64,000 nucleotides of DNA from Derxia gummosa DSM 723 (GCF_000482785.1 NZ_AXWS01000007.1:992001-1056000); one strand, 5' to 3'; shown: positions 39,624 through 48,294, counted from the stretch's first letter. Translations and numbers: made by a program. The notes: generated by a model from the sequence alone, not told the origin.

Positions 39624-40795
39624 ACCGTGCCGTCGAGCACCAGCGCGCCGTCGCGCAGCGTGGCGATCGCGCCGCGCCGCTCGATGCGTCCGTCGCCGGC
39701 CGAGATCAGCCCGGTCGCGCCGTCGAAGCTGAAGTAGCGGTTGCCGCGCGCCACTTCCAGCGCCACGCGCAGCGCGTCGATGCCGAGCGCATAGAGCCGG
39801 TCGAGCTCGGGCGCGCCGTAGGGCGGCTCGGGCCGCGCGAAGCCCGCGAGCGCCGGATGGTCGGGCTGGACCCGCCACGGCAGCTCGACGAAGCGCACGC
39901 CGTCGAGGTCGGCCTGGCCCGCGAGGTCGCGGCCGTCGTCGATCTGCGAAGTGGCGAAGGCCGACAGCCGGCCGCAATACGGCCGCTGCGCTACCGCACC
40001 CGCGCGGTCGAGCGCGAGGAAGACGGCGCCCGCCTTCGTCTGGCCGATCGCCTTGCCGATCGCGGCCTCGCGCCCGGCGGCCCAATCCACCGACAGCGCG
40101 ATATCGCCGCCGCCGGCACGGAACTCCTCGGCGAAGGCCTGGGCCGCGCGCCGGAACAGCGGCTGGCCGTTGACGATGGCCGCCGCCGGCCGCTCGCCCG
40201 GCGCGCCGGCCTGGGCCTCGGCCAGCGCGACGCGCGCGATCTGGCGCGCGTCGGCGTCGAGCGACAGGCCGAGCGGCCAGAGCCCGGCCGGCGGTTCGCC
40301 GTCGAAGGGCGCGAGCGCGATCACCGGCAGGCCGGGCGTGCCCGCCTCGGCCACGGCCTGTGCGGCGCTGCGCGTCATCGGCCCGAGCACTACCTGCACC
40401 GCCGCATCGGCCGAGCGACGCAGCGCGTCCAGCGTGGCGGCCGGATCGGCCGGCAGATCGAACTGCAGCAGCTCGGTCGGCGCGCCGGCCGTCTTGCGCG
40501 CGGCCTCGACGCCGGCGAGCAGCGCGGCGGCGGCGCGCGCGAAGGCCGGTGTCTTCGTCGGCAGCAGGGTGGCGATCTGGATCGGCCCGGGCGCGGCAAT
40601 CGGCCGGCCCGGCAGATCGCGCGCGGGCAGCGGCGCGCCGACCGACACCGGCGGCGCGCCCGGCGTGACGGCCGGACCGGCACCGGACTGGGACTGGGCG
40701 CGCGCGGCGGCCGGCAGACCGGCGGCTACCATCGCGCCCGCCGCCGCGCGCAACAGGCGACGACGGCGACCGACGGGCAACAAGGGAATTGGCAT
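39620..40795 (-). CDS. lpoA: Penicillin-binding protein activator LpoA-like
   Basis: This 391-residue protein has a periplasmic-binding-protein fold matching the C-terminal domain of LpoA, which activates PBP1A. Landmarks are IQIATLLPTKTPAFARAA, VLGPMTRSAAQAVAEAG, LPVIALAPFD and a final GRIERRGAIATLRDG. Unlike E. coli LpoA there is no lipobox cysteine. The N-terminus has four arginines then an Ala-rich stretch ending AAARAQS, so a type I (possibly Tat) signal is expected. The TPR-like N-terminal domain is also absent. Neighbours yraN and divergent rsmI support orthology. Confidence 0.82.
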   Translation of the reverse strand: MPIPLLPVGRRRRLLRAAAGAMVAAGLPAAARAQSQSGAGPAVTPGAPPVSVGAPLPARDLPGRPIAAPGPIQIATLLPTKTPAFARAAAALLAGVEAARKTAGAPTELLQFDLPADPAATLDALRRSADAAVQVVLGPMTRSAAQAVAEAGTPGLPVIALAPFDGEPPAGLWPLGLSLDADARQIARVALAEAQAGAPGERPAAAIVNGQPLFRRAAQAFAEEFRAGGGDIALSVDWAAGREAAIGKAIGQTKAGAVFLALDRAGAVAQRPYCGRLSAFATSQIDDGRDLAGQADLDGVRFVELPWRVQPDHPALAGFARPEPPYGAPELDRLYALGIDALRVALEVARGNRYFSFDGATGLISAGDGRIERRGAIATLRDGALVLDGTV

Positions 40796-40811
40796 GACGG
40801 AAGGCGGGGAG

Positions 40812-41885
40812 ATGGCCGGCGAAAACGGCACGTTCGAGGACGGCGAGGCCGGCGGAAGAGCGGACGACAACAGCGGCACGGACAGCGCCGGACGCCACGT
40901 CGGCGACGACGGCGCCACCGACGGCGAACACCGGGAGGGCGGCCTCGGCGCGCCGGCCGGCGCCGACCGCGCCCGCCTGCTGCAGGCACTCGACGCCTCG
41001 GCGCGGGCGCAGCAACTGCCGGCCGGGGCATTGTATGTAGTGGCCACGCCGATCGGGAACGTCGCCGACATCAGCCTGCGCGCCCTGCACATCCTCGACA
41101 TCGCCGACGCCATCGCCGCCGAGGACACGCGCAATTCGCAGCAGCTGCTCGTGCGCCTCGGCCTCGACCGGCGGCGCGACTGGATCGCCTGCCATCAGCA
41201 CAACGAGCGCGAGGCGGCGCAGCGCGTGCTCGACCGGCTCGCCGCCGGCCAGCGCGTGGCCTACGTGTCCGACGCCGGCACGCCGGGCATCAGCGATCCG
41301 GGCGCGAAGCTCGTCGCCGCCGCGCGCGCCGCCGGCCATCGCGTCATCCCGCTGCCGGGGCCGAGCGCGGTCGCGACGGCGCTGTCGGCCGCGGGTTTCG
41401 AGACGACGGCCTTCCATTTCGCGGGCTTCCTGCCCACCTCGCGCGAGGCACGGCTCAAGGCCATCCGCGCCGTCGCGGCGCTCGACGCCAGCCTCGTGTT
41501 CTACGAAGCGCCGCACCGCATCGGCGACAGCCTCGGCGCGCTGGCCGAGGCGCTCGGCGGCGAGCGGCGCATCGTCGTCGCGCGCGAGCTGACCAAGCTG
41601 CACGAGCAGTTCTTCGCCGGCACGCTGGCCGAGGCGCGCGACTGGCTCGCCGCCGACGCCAACCACTCGCGCGGCGAGTTCGTGCTCGTGGTCGAAGCCG
41701 CCGCGCCCGACGCCGGCGACCATGCCGATCTCGACCGCGTGCTCAAGCCGCTGCTCGCCGCCCTGCCCGTCAGCCGCGCCGCCAAGGTGGCCTGCGAGAT
41801 CACCGGGCTGCACCGCAAGACCGTCTATGCCCGCGCGCTCGAACTGCGCGGCGGCGACGAGGAGGACGGCGGCACGGACGACTGA
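40812..41885 (+). CDS. rsmI: 16S rRNA (cytidine(1402)-2'-O)-methyltransferase
   Basis: RsmI 2'-O-methylates C1402 of 16S rRNA. The tetrapyrrole-methylase fold is evident from ALYVVATPIGNVADISLRA (starting near residue 74), AEDTRNSQQLL, VSDAGTPGISDPG, IPLPGPSAVATALSAAG and FYEAPHRI. I choose the ATG at 40812 with GGAAGG 7 nt upstream, giving 357 residues with an acidic low-complexity leader of about 70 residues. An ATG at 40794 overlaps the divergent lpoA start codon and is less likely. A later, unrecognised start is possible. Divergence from lpoA matches E. coli yraL/yraM. Confidence 0.93.
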   Translation: MAGENGTFEDGEAGGRADDNSGTDSAGRHVGDDGATDGEHREGGLGAPAGADRARLLQALDASARAQQLPAGALYVVATPIGNVADISLRALHILDIADAIAAEDTRNSQQLLVRLGLDRRRDWIACHQHNEREAAQRVLDRLAAGQRVAYVSDAGTPGISDPGAKLVAAARAAGHRVIPLPGPSAVATALSAAGFETTAFHFAGFLPTSREARLKAIRAVAALDASLVFYEAPHRIGDSLGALAEALGGERRIVVARELTKLHEQFFAGTLAEARDWLAADANHSRGEFVLVVEAAAPDAGDHADLDRVLKPLLAALPVSRAAKVACEITGLHRKTVYARALELRGGDEEDGGTDD

Positions 41886-42104
41886 CGCGCTCGTTCTCTG
41901 TCCTCCGCTCCCGCCCGCGCGGGTGCGAGCCACCAGCCCGCCGGTCGGCCCAGCGCAGCGTATCCGGCGGCTTCCGCCTGCGTCCTACACGCCCCGCCGC
42001 CACCGGCCGACGCGCCTCGCGTCCTTCTCCGGCTACAACCGCCGCATGGGGCGGAGGTGCGTCGCGGACGGGCCGCGACCGGCGCCCCGCGGAGCGCGCG
42101 CCGC

Positions 42105-43502
42105 ATGCCCAACCCCGCCCCCCCACGCCCCGCGACGGCGGGCGCGCACCGCCAGCGCCGGCACGATGTGCTGCCCGATCACGCCTTCGCGTCCGACGTC
42201 CCAGACGAAGCGCGGGCTTCGTCCGACGCCACCGACGCCCGAGCGCTTCGGCGCGGCACCGTGGTGCGTCGTCCGCGCGGCGAACGCATGCTTGTCGCGG
42301 TGCTCGGCTTCGGCGGGCTGCTCTATCTCATGCGCTGGTCGGCCGGCTTCCTCATCCCGCTTGCCTACGGCGTCGTCATCGCCTTCGCGCTCAACCCGGC
42401 CGTCGTGCGGCTGCAGAAGCGCGGCCTGCCGCGCGCGCTCGGCGCCGCGCTGGTGCTGGGCGCGCTGTGGACCTGCGGCATCACCACCGCCGTGAAGTTG
42501 CAGGACAACGTCGAGGCCATGGTCGACACCCTGCCCGCCGCAAGCGAACGCATGGCCGCCGCGGTGCGCGAACTGCACTCGGGCGACAGCGGCTTCCTTG
42601 GCCGGATGCAGAAAGCGCTCGCCACGCTGGAGCGCGCGGCGCTGTCACAACCGTCGGCACCACGCGGCAACGCCGCCCGCGCACCCGAAGCCGCGCCAGC
42701 CGGCCTCGGCATCGGCGCCGCGCTGCGGGACTGGCTGCTCGCCGGCTCGGCGGGCGCACTCGTGATCGCCTCGCAGACGCTGCTGGTCAGCTTTCTCGCC
42801 TTCTTCCTGCTGACCTCGGGCGAGAACCTCAAGCGCAATCTCGTGCGTGTCGCGGGCCGCACGCTTTCGCACAAGAAGACGACGGTGCGCGTGCTCTACG
42901 GCATCGCCGAGCAGATCCAGTACGCGCTGGCGATCCTGGTCGTGACCAACGTGCTCTACGGGCTGGGCGTGTGGCTGGCCTTCGCGCTGCTGGGCATGAA
43001 CAACGCGGCGCTCTGGGGCCTGGCGGCCGGCGTGCTGCACACGATTCCCTACATCGGCACCGTGATCGTGACGGCGGCCGGCGCCATCGGCGGCTTCATG
43101 CAGGAAGGCACGGCGGTGTCGGCGCTCGGGCCGGTGGCGGCCAACTGGGCGATCTCGACGCTGATCGGGATGCTGGTGACACCCTGGTTGCAGAGCCGTT
43201 CGTCGCGCATCGATCCGGCGGTGATGTTTGTCGGGCTGATGCTGTTCAGCTGGCTCTGGGGCGTCGGCGGACTGCTGCTGGCGGCGCCCATCGTGGCCAT
43301 CGTCAAGGTCGTGTGCGACCGGGTCGAATCGCTGCGCCCCTACGGCGACCTCATGGACGGCCGCCCGTGGCGCCGCGTGGTGCGGCGCGTGCTCGGCCGG
43401 CCGGTCGTGGCGCCGTCGCTCGCCGAGGCGACCGCGCGCGGCATGGCACCCGAAGTGGTGGCGCCGCCCGACGGACCGGCAGCGCCGATGCGGCATTCCT
43501 GA
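42105..43502 (+). CDS. AI-2E family (PerM/YdiK) membrane transporter
   Basis: This 465-residue polytopic protein has hydrophobic segments LVAVLGFGGLLYLMRW, LIPLAYGVVIAFALNPAVV, LLVSFLAFFLLTSGENL, YALAILVVTNVLYGLGVWLAFALLG, split by position, and the family motif GVLHTIPYIGTVIV. AI-2E proteins include TqsA (autoinducer-2 export) and Na+/H+ antiporter-like members, so substrate is open. A Pro/Arg-rich leader of about 75 residues precedes the first segment. The ATG at 42105 has GGAG 10 nt upstream; a GTG at 42057 lacks a ribosome binding site. Confidence 0.88.
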   Translation: MPNPAPPRPATAGAHRQRRHDVLPDHAFASDVPDEARASSDATDARALRRGTVVRRPRGERMLVAVLGFGGLLYLMRWSAGFLIPLAYGVVIAFALNPAVVRLQKRGLPRALGAALVLGALWTCGITTAVKLQDNVEAMVDTLPAASERMAAAVRELHSGDSGFLGRMQKALATLERAALSQPSAPRGNAARAPEAAPAGLGIGAALRDWLLAGSAGALVIASQTLLVSFLAFFLLTSGENLKRNLVRVAGRTLSHKKTTVRVLYGIAEQIQYALAILVVTNVLYGLGVWLAFALLGMNNAALWGLAAGVLHTIPYIGTVIVTAAGAIGGFMQEGTAVSALGPVAANWAISTLIGMLVTPWLQSRSSRIDPAVMFVGLMLFSWLWGVGGLLLAAPIVAIVKVVCDRVESLRPYGDLMDGRPWRRVVRRVLGRPVVAPSLAEATARGMAPEVVAPPDGPAAPMRHS

Positions 43503-43591
43503 GCGCGGCCGGCGCGCGCCGGCTGGCCCGGTGCGCGCCGCCGGCCGTCTTCGCGCCACATGGCGCGATACGGCGCGGCACCGCCTCGCCG

Positions 43592-43885
43592 CTAGCCCTG
43601 CAAGGCCTCCACCAGCTTCGCCTTGCTCATCGCGCTGCGGCCCTTGAGGCCGCGTTCGCGCGCGAGGTTCATCAGTTCGTCCTTGCTGCGCTCCGCGAGC
43701 GGGCGGTTCGGATTGCCCGTGCCCTGGGTGCGCCGGCTGGGCGTGCGGCCTTCCTCGCGGCGGTGCTTGTTGACGGTGCGCGCGGCGATCTCCTCGGCGC
43801 GCTTCTCATCCGTGCCGCGCTCCTCGGCGCCGTCGCGGATGTGCTCGTACATGCGTTCGTCCTTCGCGTTCCAGGCGGATGGCAT
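43592..43885 (-). CDS. Small Rho-N/SAP-like basic protein
   Basis: This 97-residue charged protein begins MPSAWNAKDERMYEHI and continues with a helical, basic stretch (RAEEIAARTVNKHRREEGRTP). It ends in a helix-turn-helix-like module SKDELMNLARERGLKGRSAMSKAKLVEAL resembling Rho N-terminal or SAP folds, given here in parts: SKDELMNLARERG and MSKAKLVEAL. Similar proteins are annotated as plasmid-stabilisation or Rho-N proteins without known role. The ATG at 43885 is chosen over 43891 because AGGGAG is then 8 nt upstream. It stands alone. Confidence 0.75.
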   Translation of the reverse strand: MPSAWNAKDERMYEHIRDGAEERGTDEKRAEEIAARTVNKHRREEGRTPSRRTQGTGNPNRPLAERSKDELMNLARERGLKGRSAMSKAKLVEALQG

Positions 43886-44163
43886 GGTCATTCTCCCTTC
43901 GTGGAAAGGTTCGGAAACGGCGCCGTTCAGGCCCCGGTACCAATGCGACCATCGGCGCGCGCGTCCGTGCGCAAGCGTTACCGGCCGATCCCCTGCTTAC
44001 CTCTCGCAAACGTCCGCGGCGCGCGCCGCCCGACACGGTTTGCAAAGGAGGCCGATGACATAATCCGGCCGCCTTCCGGGCCGGTTGCCGGCCATCGCTT
44101 CGCCCACCGCCGCGCCACGCGCGGCGCTTCAAAGAATCCCTCCAACTCCTCCCCGCCAAACGC

Positions 44164-45009
44164 ATGGATCCAGTACTGCTCGTCAAAGCCATCATCATGG
44201 GCATCGTGGAAGGCCTGACCGAATTCCTGCCCATCTCCTCCACCGGTCACCTCATCCTCGCGGGCTCGCTGCTCGACTTCAACAACGCCGCCGGCGAGAA
44301 GAAGGCGCAGGTGTTCGAGATCGCGATCCAGACGGGCGCGATCCTCGCGGTCATCTGGGTCTATCGCCAGCGCCTCATCGACGTGATCACGCGGCTCGGC
44401 CGCGACGCCGGTGCCAACCGCTTCGCGATGAATGTGTTCATCGGCTTCCTGCCTGCGGTGGTGCTGGGGCTGGCCTTCGGCAAGACGATCAAGGCGCATC
44501 TGTTCGCGCCGGTACCCGTGGCGATCGCCTTCATCGTCGGCGCCTTCATCATCCTGTGGGCCGAAAAGCTGCAATCCAGATCCGGCTTCAAGCCGCGCGT
44601 GACCGACGTCGATCAGATGACCTGGCTCGACGCCGTGAAGGTGGGCATCGTGCAGTGCGCGGCGCTCATCCCCGGCACCAGCCGCTCGGGCGCGACGATC
44701 ATCGGCGCGATGTTCTTCGGCCTGTCGCGCCGCGCCGCGACCGACTTCAGCTTCTTCCTCGGCATCCCGACGCTGATCGGCGCGGGCGTGTACAGCATGT
44801 ACAAGGAGCGCGACGCGCTCTCGATGGCCGACGCGCCGCTGTTCCTCACGGGCACGCTGTTCAGCTTCATCGCCGCGATGATCTGCGTGCGCTGGCTGCT
44901 CAGGTTCATCGCCACGCACGACTTCAAGGGCTTCGCGTGGTACCGCATCGTCTTCGGCGTGATGATTCTGGTGACGGCCCAGTTCGGGCTGATCGACTGG
45001 CACGAGTGA
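44164..45009 (+). CDS. uppP: Undecaprenyl-diphosphatase
   Basis: UppP (BacA) dephosphorylates undecaprenyl pyrophosphate at the inner membrane, recycling the lipid carrier used by peptidoglycan, O-antigen and EPS synthesis. It also gives bacitracin tolerance. The 281-residue protein has the two signature loops [17 protein letters not shown] (residues 13-29) and [12 protein letters not shown] near 173, with about eight membrane segments. The ATG at 44164 is the family start. It fits the WecA-like initiating enzyme and other carrier users in this window. Confidence 0.97.
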   Translation: MDPVLLVKAIIMGIVEGLTEFLPISSTGHLILAGSLLDFNNAAGEKKAQVFEIAIQTGAILAVIWVYRQRLIDVITRLGRDAGANRFAMNVFIGFLPAVVLGLAFGKTIKAHLFAPVPVAIAFIVGAFIILWAEKLQSRSGFKPRVTDVDQMTWLDAVKVGIVQCAALIPGTSRSGATIIGAMFFGLSRRAATDFSFFLGIPTLIGAGVYSMYKERDALSMADAPLFLTGTLFSFIAAMICVRWLLRFIATHDFKGFAWYRIVFGVMILVTAQFGLIDWHE

Positions 45010-45051
45010 GGCGGCATGCCGCGCAACACGGCGCGGCACTTGCACTGATGA

Positions 45052-45083
45052 ACGGCCGACCTTGGGTCGGCCGTCGTGCTTTT
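45052..45083 (+). terminator. Terminator downstream of uppP
   Basis: ACGGCCGACC (45052-45061) pairs with GGTCGGCCGT (45065-45074) around a TTG loop, followed by CGTGCTTTT. It lies 42 nt after the uppP stop. Confidence 0.7.
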
Positions 45084-45172
45084 GGGACTCGGGGCTGGCC
45101 GTTCCGATTGCCGCGCGTCGGGTTGCCGCCCGGCGTGCTCCGGCTCGGGCCGCCTGCCCTGCCTTGCGCGCC

Positions 45173-46252
45173 TCAGCCCACGCGCAGCAGCGCCGGCAGC
45201 GCGCGCATCTCGCCGGTGACGGTGCCGCGCAGATTGCTCACCGGCGCGCGCGCCCGGCCCGCCAACGCCGCATGGCTGCGCGCGTCGAGCAGGCCCATCG
45301 CGCCCAGCGCGGCGACGGTCGCGCACATGAGCGCGGCGGCATTGCCATCGGCCACGCGCACCGCGATGCCGAGACCGTGGTCGCGCAATGCAAGCATTTG
45401 CAGGCCGCCCGCGCCGCTCTTGGCGATCACGCGTCCAGGCGCGAAGGCCGCCGCCAGCTCGGCATCGAAGCGACCGGGTCCGGACACGAGCTCGGGATGC
45501 GCCGCCATCGCCTCGGCCAGCAGATGCAGCGCCGCGCCGCTCGCCAGCTTGCCGCCCGCCACCGCCTCGGCCGGCAGGCTGTCGGGGCGGGCCAGCAGCG
45601 CGTAGAGCCGCGCGATCGACGCCAGCGGCAGCGCGAGATTGGGCGCCGAGCAGCCGTCGATGCCGACCGCGATGCGCGCATCGGCCAGCCCGGTCAGCGC
45701 CGCGACGCGGGCGCGGATCGCGCGCTGGAGCGGATGGCCTTCCTCGCAATAGCCGTCGAGCGGCGCGCCATGCAGCCGGCACCAGCCGAGAAAGCCGGCG
45801 TGCTTGCCCGAGCAGTTGTTGTGCAGCTGGTTCCAGCGCGCCTCGGGCGCGAGGCCGGCGGCATCGCGGGCCAGATCGGTGACCGACAGGTGCAGCGGCA
45901 CATGGCAGCCGCAGCGCAGATTGGTCTCGGCGCAGCCGGCGCGGGCGAGCATGCCGGCCACGAGTTCCACCTGTCGGTCGAGCCCGGAATGGCTCGCGCA
46001 CAGCAGCGCCACCTCTTCCCGCGTGTAGCCGAGCGCCTCGACGCCGCCGGCCTCGACCAGCGGCAGCGCCTGGAAGGGCTTGAGCGTCGAGCGCGTGAAA
46101 GTGGATGCCTGGGCATCGCCGGCGGCCCAGAGCAGCCGGCCCGCCGCGTCCACCACGGCGATGCTGCCGTGATGAACCATCTCGACCGTCTGCGCCGCGC
46201 CCACACCGCGCGTCTGCACGACGAGCGGCACATGCGCCGGCACCGCGCTCAT
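45173..46252 (-). CDS. L-asparaginase II-type (AnsA-like, thermolabile family) protein
   Basis: This 359-residue protein is of the Rhizobium-type asparaginase family, unrelated to E. coli AnsB. Landmarks are TRSTLKPFQALPLVEAG (Ser/Lys of the active site), CASHSGLDRQVE, LHNNCSGKHAGFL and GIDGCSAPNLALPL. The likely reaction is asparagine to aspartate plus ammonia. No signal peptide is seen, so it is cytoplasmic. Its ATG at 46252 overlaps the rfaE2 stop, which couples it to LPS heptose synthesis for no obvious metabolic reason. Confidence 0.9.
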   Translation of the reverse strand: MSAVPAHVPLVVQTRGVGAAQTVEMVHHGSIAVVDAAGRLLWAAGDAQASTFTRSTLKPFQALPLVEAGGVEALGYTREEVALLCASHSGLDRQVELVAGMLARAGCAETNLRCGCHVPLHLSVTDLARDAAGLAPEARWNQLHNNCSGKHAGFLGWCRLHGAPLDGYCEEGHPLQRAIRARVAALTGLADARIAVGIDGCSAPNLALPLASIARLYALLARPDSLPAEAVAGGKLASGAALHLLAEAMAAHPELVSGPGRFDAELAAAFAPGRVIAKSGAGGLQMLALRDHGLGIAVRVADGNAAALMCATVAALGAMGLLDARSHAALAGRARAPVSNLRGTVTGEMRALPALLRVG

Positions 46253-46737
46253 GCGCCGCCGGCCTCGCGGATGCGCGCGAGCGTGCGCGTGGTCGAGCGG
46301 TCGTGCTCGAACACGATCGCCTTCACGCTGCCGCCGGCGTCGAGCACGGCCCGGCCCTCGGGCGTGTTCTCGACCACGTAGTCGCCGCCCTTCACGTAGA
46401 TGTCGGGGCGCGCCTCGACCACGGCCTCGCGCGCGGTGTCCTCGTCGAAATCGACCACGAGGCTCACGCTTTCGAGCGCGGCGAGCACCGCCATGCGGTC
46501 GGCGCAGCTGTTGATGGGACGGTCGTCACCCTTGCCCAGGCGACGCACGCTCGCATCGGTGTTCACCGCCACGACGAGGCTCGCGCCGAGTGCGCGCGCT
46601 TCGTCCAGATAGCTGACATGACCACGGTGGAGGAGGTCGAAGACGCCGTTGGTGAAGACCACGGGCTTCGGCAGGGAGGCGACCCTTTCGCGCAGTTGCG
46701 CGCGGGTGCAGAGCTTGGATTCGAATCGGGCTGGCAT
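46249..46737 (-). CDS. rfaE2: D-glycero-beta-D-manno-heptose 1-phosphate adenylyltransferase
   Basis: This 162-residue nucleotidyltransferase corresponds to the C-terminal half of E. coli HldE and forms ADP-heptose from heptose-1-phosphate and ATP. The signature VVFTNGVFDLLHRGHVSYLDEA, given here as FTNGVFDLLHRGH near residue 28, contains the HxGH site. VNTDASVRRLGKG, RMAVLAALESV and the late YVKGGDY follow. The ATG at 46737 (MPARFESK) was chosen in a longer frame. It complements rfaE1 at 21.2 kb. Confidence 0.96.
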   Translation of the reverse strand: MPARFESKLCTRAQLRERVASLPKPVVFTNGVFDLLHRGHVSYLDEARALGASLVVAVNTDASVRRLGKGDDRPINSCADRMAVLAALESVSLVVDFDEDTAREAVVEARPDIYVKGGDYVVENTPEGRAVLDAGGSVKAIVFEHDRSTTRTLARIREAGGA

Positions 46738-46765
46738 CGGCCGATCATACGGCCGGCCGTTGCTC

Positions 46766-46984
46766 TCAGATGGCGGCCGGCAGCGGCAGGCCGCCGGAAA
46801 GCACACGCAGCCCGGTCGAGCGCGGATAGCGCCAGCGCGCGATGCGCAGCGCGCCCTGGGGGGTGTCGGCCAGTACCCGCAGCACGCGACGGGCGGCCTG
46901 GTTGGCGTTGCGGTTGATGATGTCGATCGAGACTTCGAACACCCGCAGAGCGGGTTCGATCGTGACGTTGACCAGTGCACGCAT
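46766..46984 (-). CDS. Small protein of unknown function (72 aa)
   Basis: A 72-residue frame starts at the ATG 46984 with a very strong ribosome binding site, GGAGGAG 9 nt upstream. It reads MRALVNVTIEPALRVFEVSI at first, then an Asn/Arg-rich middle (NRNANQAARRVLRVLA) and a hydrophobic C-terminus (LPLPAAI). No signal, cysteine or known motif is visible. It lies 28 nt upstream of rfaE2, so the two could be one transcript. I do not recognise it; coding status rests mainly on the ribosome binding site and compositional fit. Confidence 0.6.
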   Translation of the reverse strand: MRALVNVTIEPALRVFEVSIDIINRNANQAARRVLRVLADTPQGALRIARWRYPRSTGLRVLSGGLPLPAAI

Positions 46985-47315
46985 GTGCGGCGACTCCTCC
47001 GGCATTCCTGATGCCTGTTGCTTGACGGCGGCGCAGTCTGGCGACGGTGGATGACACCGCGAAGGCATCGAAATCAAGTTTCGGCGCCCTTGCCGACCGC
47101 ATGCGCAGCCTGCGCGCTCGGACTGCGGAAATCCGCCCGCGCGAAGGAGTGGAGCCTGTCGGAGAAATCCTGCAAGCGCTTTCATCGCTTGCCCTGATGG
47201 CGCATCGGATGCGCCCGCTCCTGGCGCGACGACAGGACGGCGCGCAAGCCGGCGCCAGGCCGCCACAGGGCCGTGACCGACGCCGGCGCGCGACCGGGCA
47301 ACGTGTCCGGGGGAG
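46985..47315. other. Intergenic stretch between the small gene and the diiron protein gene
   Basis: This 331-bp gap holds a 17-nt perfect hairpin GGCGCATC-G-GATGCGCC at 47199-47215 with no T-run on either strand. A plus-strand frame from 47047 runs antisense into the diiron gene and is not credible as a gene. The promoter for the minus-strand 72-residue gene and rfaE2 probably lies near 47000-47060. Confidence 0.4.
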
Positions 47316-48203
47316 TCAGGCCGCGCTGGGCGCGGTTTCGCCGGCTGCACCCGCGGCGGCGGCGATGCGGCCCGAGATTTCCTTGCGATAGCGGTTGAGT
47401 TCCTGCGCGGTCTCGAATTTGCGGCCGAGCAGCAGGCCGGCCGCGTGCAGGATGCGTTCGACCACCTTCTTCTCCCAGTCGGCATCGAAGCCGATCTGGC
47501 TGTCGAGCCAGCGTTCGAGCCAGTCGGGGTCGGGCAGGCGCGACTGCACCGTGTCGCGCGGGAACAGGTCCTTGTTCACGTGCAGGTTGGTGGGATGCAG
47601 CGGCTTCTCGGTGCGGCGGGCGGCGGCCATGAGCATGCCGATCTTGGCGACGGCGCCGCGCGCCATGTCGGCGAACTGCTGACGGCCGTCGGCGATTGCC
47701 TTCTTCAGGTAGCGCAGATAGGCGCCGCCGTGGCGTGCCTCGTCCTCGCTGATGATGCGGTAGATGCGCTTGATGACCGGCTCGGTATGCCAGGCCGAGG
47801 CGCAGCGGTACCAGTGGTTGAGGCGGATCTCGCCGCAGAAATGCAGCATCAGCGTTTCGAGCGGCGGCGCCGGGTCGAACTCGAAGCGCACGGCGTGCAG
47901 CTCTTCCTCGGTCGGCACGAGGTCGGGGCGGAAGCGGCGCAGGTACTCCATGAGCACGAGCGAATGCTTCTGCTCCTCGAAGAACCAGACGCTCATGAAG
48001 GCGCTGAAGTCGCTGTCGTGGCGGTTGTCGCGCAGGAACATCTCGGTGGCCGGCAGTGCCGCCCACTCGGTGATGGCGTTCATCTTGATGGTCTGCGCCT
48101 GTTCGTCGGTGAGCAGGCTGGCGTCGAACTCATCCCAAGGGATGTCCTTCTCCATGTTCCAGCGCACGGACTCGAGCGATTTGTAGAGTTCGGGGTAGAG
48201 CAT
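47316..48203 (-). CDS. Ferritin-like diiron-carboxylate protein
   Basis: This 295-residue all-helical protein has two ExxH diiron ligand pairs, FFEEQKHS and SEDEARHG, in the spacing expected of ferritin-like oxygenases such as acyl-ACP desaturases. HFCGEIRLNHWYRCAS contributes a further helix with a Glu. The end is variable and Ala-rich. Function could be acyl desaturation or another O2-dependent hydroxylation; I cannot decide. The ATG at 48203 (MLYPELYKS) has GAGGAA 7 nt upstream; a TTG at 48218 is less likely. No ferredoxin or reductase partner is adjacent. Confidence 0.8.
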   Translation of the reverse strand: MLYPELYKSLESVRWNMEKDIPWDEFDASLLTDEQAQTIKMNAITEWAALPATEMFLRDNRHDSDFSAFMSVWFFEEQKHSLVLMEYLRRFRPDLVPTEEELHAVRFEFDPAPPLETLMLHFCGEIRLNHWYRCASAWHTEPVIKRIYRIISEDEARHGGAYLRYLKKAIADGRQQFADMARGAVAKIGMLMAAARRTEKPLHPTNLHVNKDLFPRDTVQSRLPDPDWLERWLDSQIGFDADWEKKVVERILHAAGLLLGRKFETAQELNRYRKEISGRIAAAAGAAGETAPSAA

Positions 48204-48294
48204 GTGCAGGTTCCTCAAGCGGGCAAGACGCCGGCGACGCGCCGGACAATTTCAGTAAACCCACGATTGTGTCGCACTTTCATGACAACGGCAG

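Noticed and set aside
40794-40812. Alternative rsmI start at 40794
   Set aside because: It overlaps the lpoA start codon, and the spacing to GGAAGG favours the ATG at 40812.
41886-42104. Cobalamin riboswitch suggested by GAGCCACC near 41927
   Set aside because: The B12-box context and surrounding helices are missing, and the downstream gene is not B12-related.
39503-44218. Plus-strand open frame of 1571 codons
   Set aside because: It runs antisense to lpoA, out of frame through rsmI and the AI-2E gene, and antisense to the Rho-N-like gene. It contains no motif.
47047-47391. Plus-strand frame of 114 codons beginning MDDTAKASK
   Set aside because: It overlaps the 3' end of the diiron gene in antisense and turns into Arg-rich nonsense; there is no ribosome binding site.
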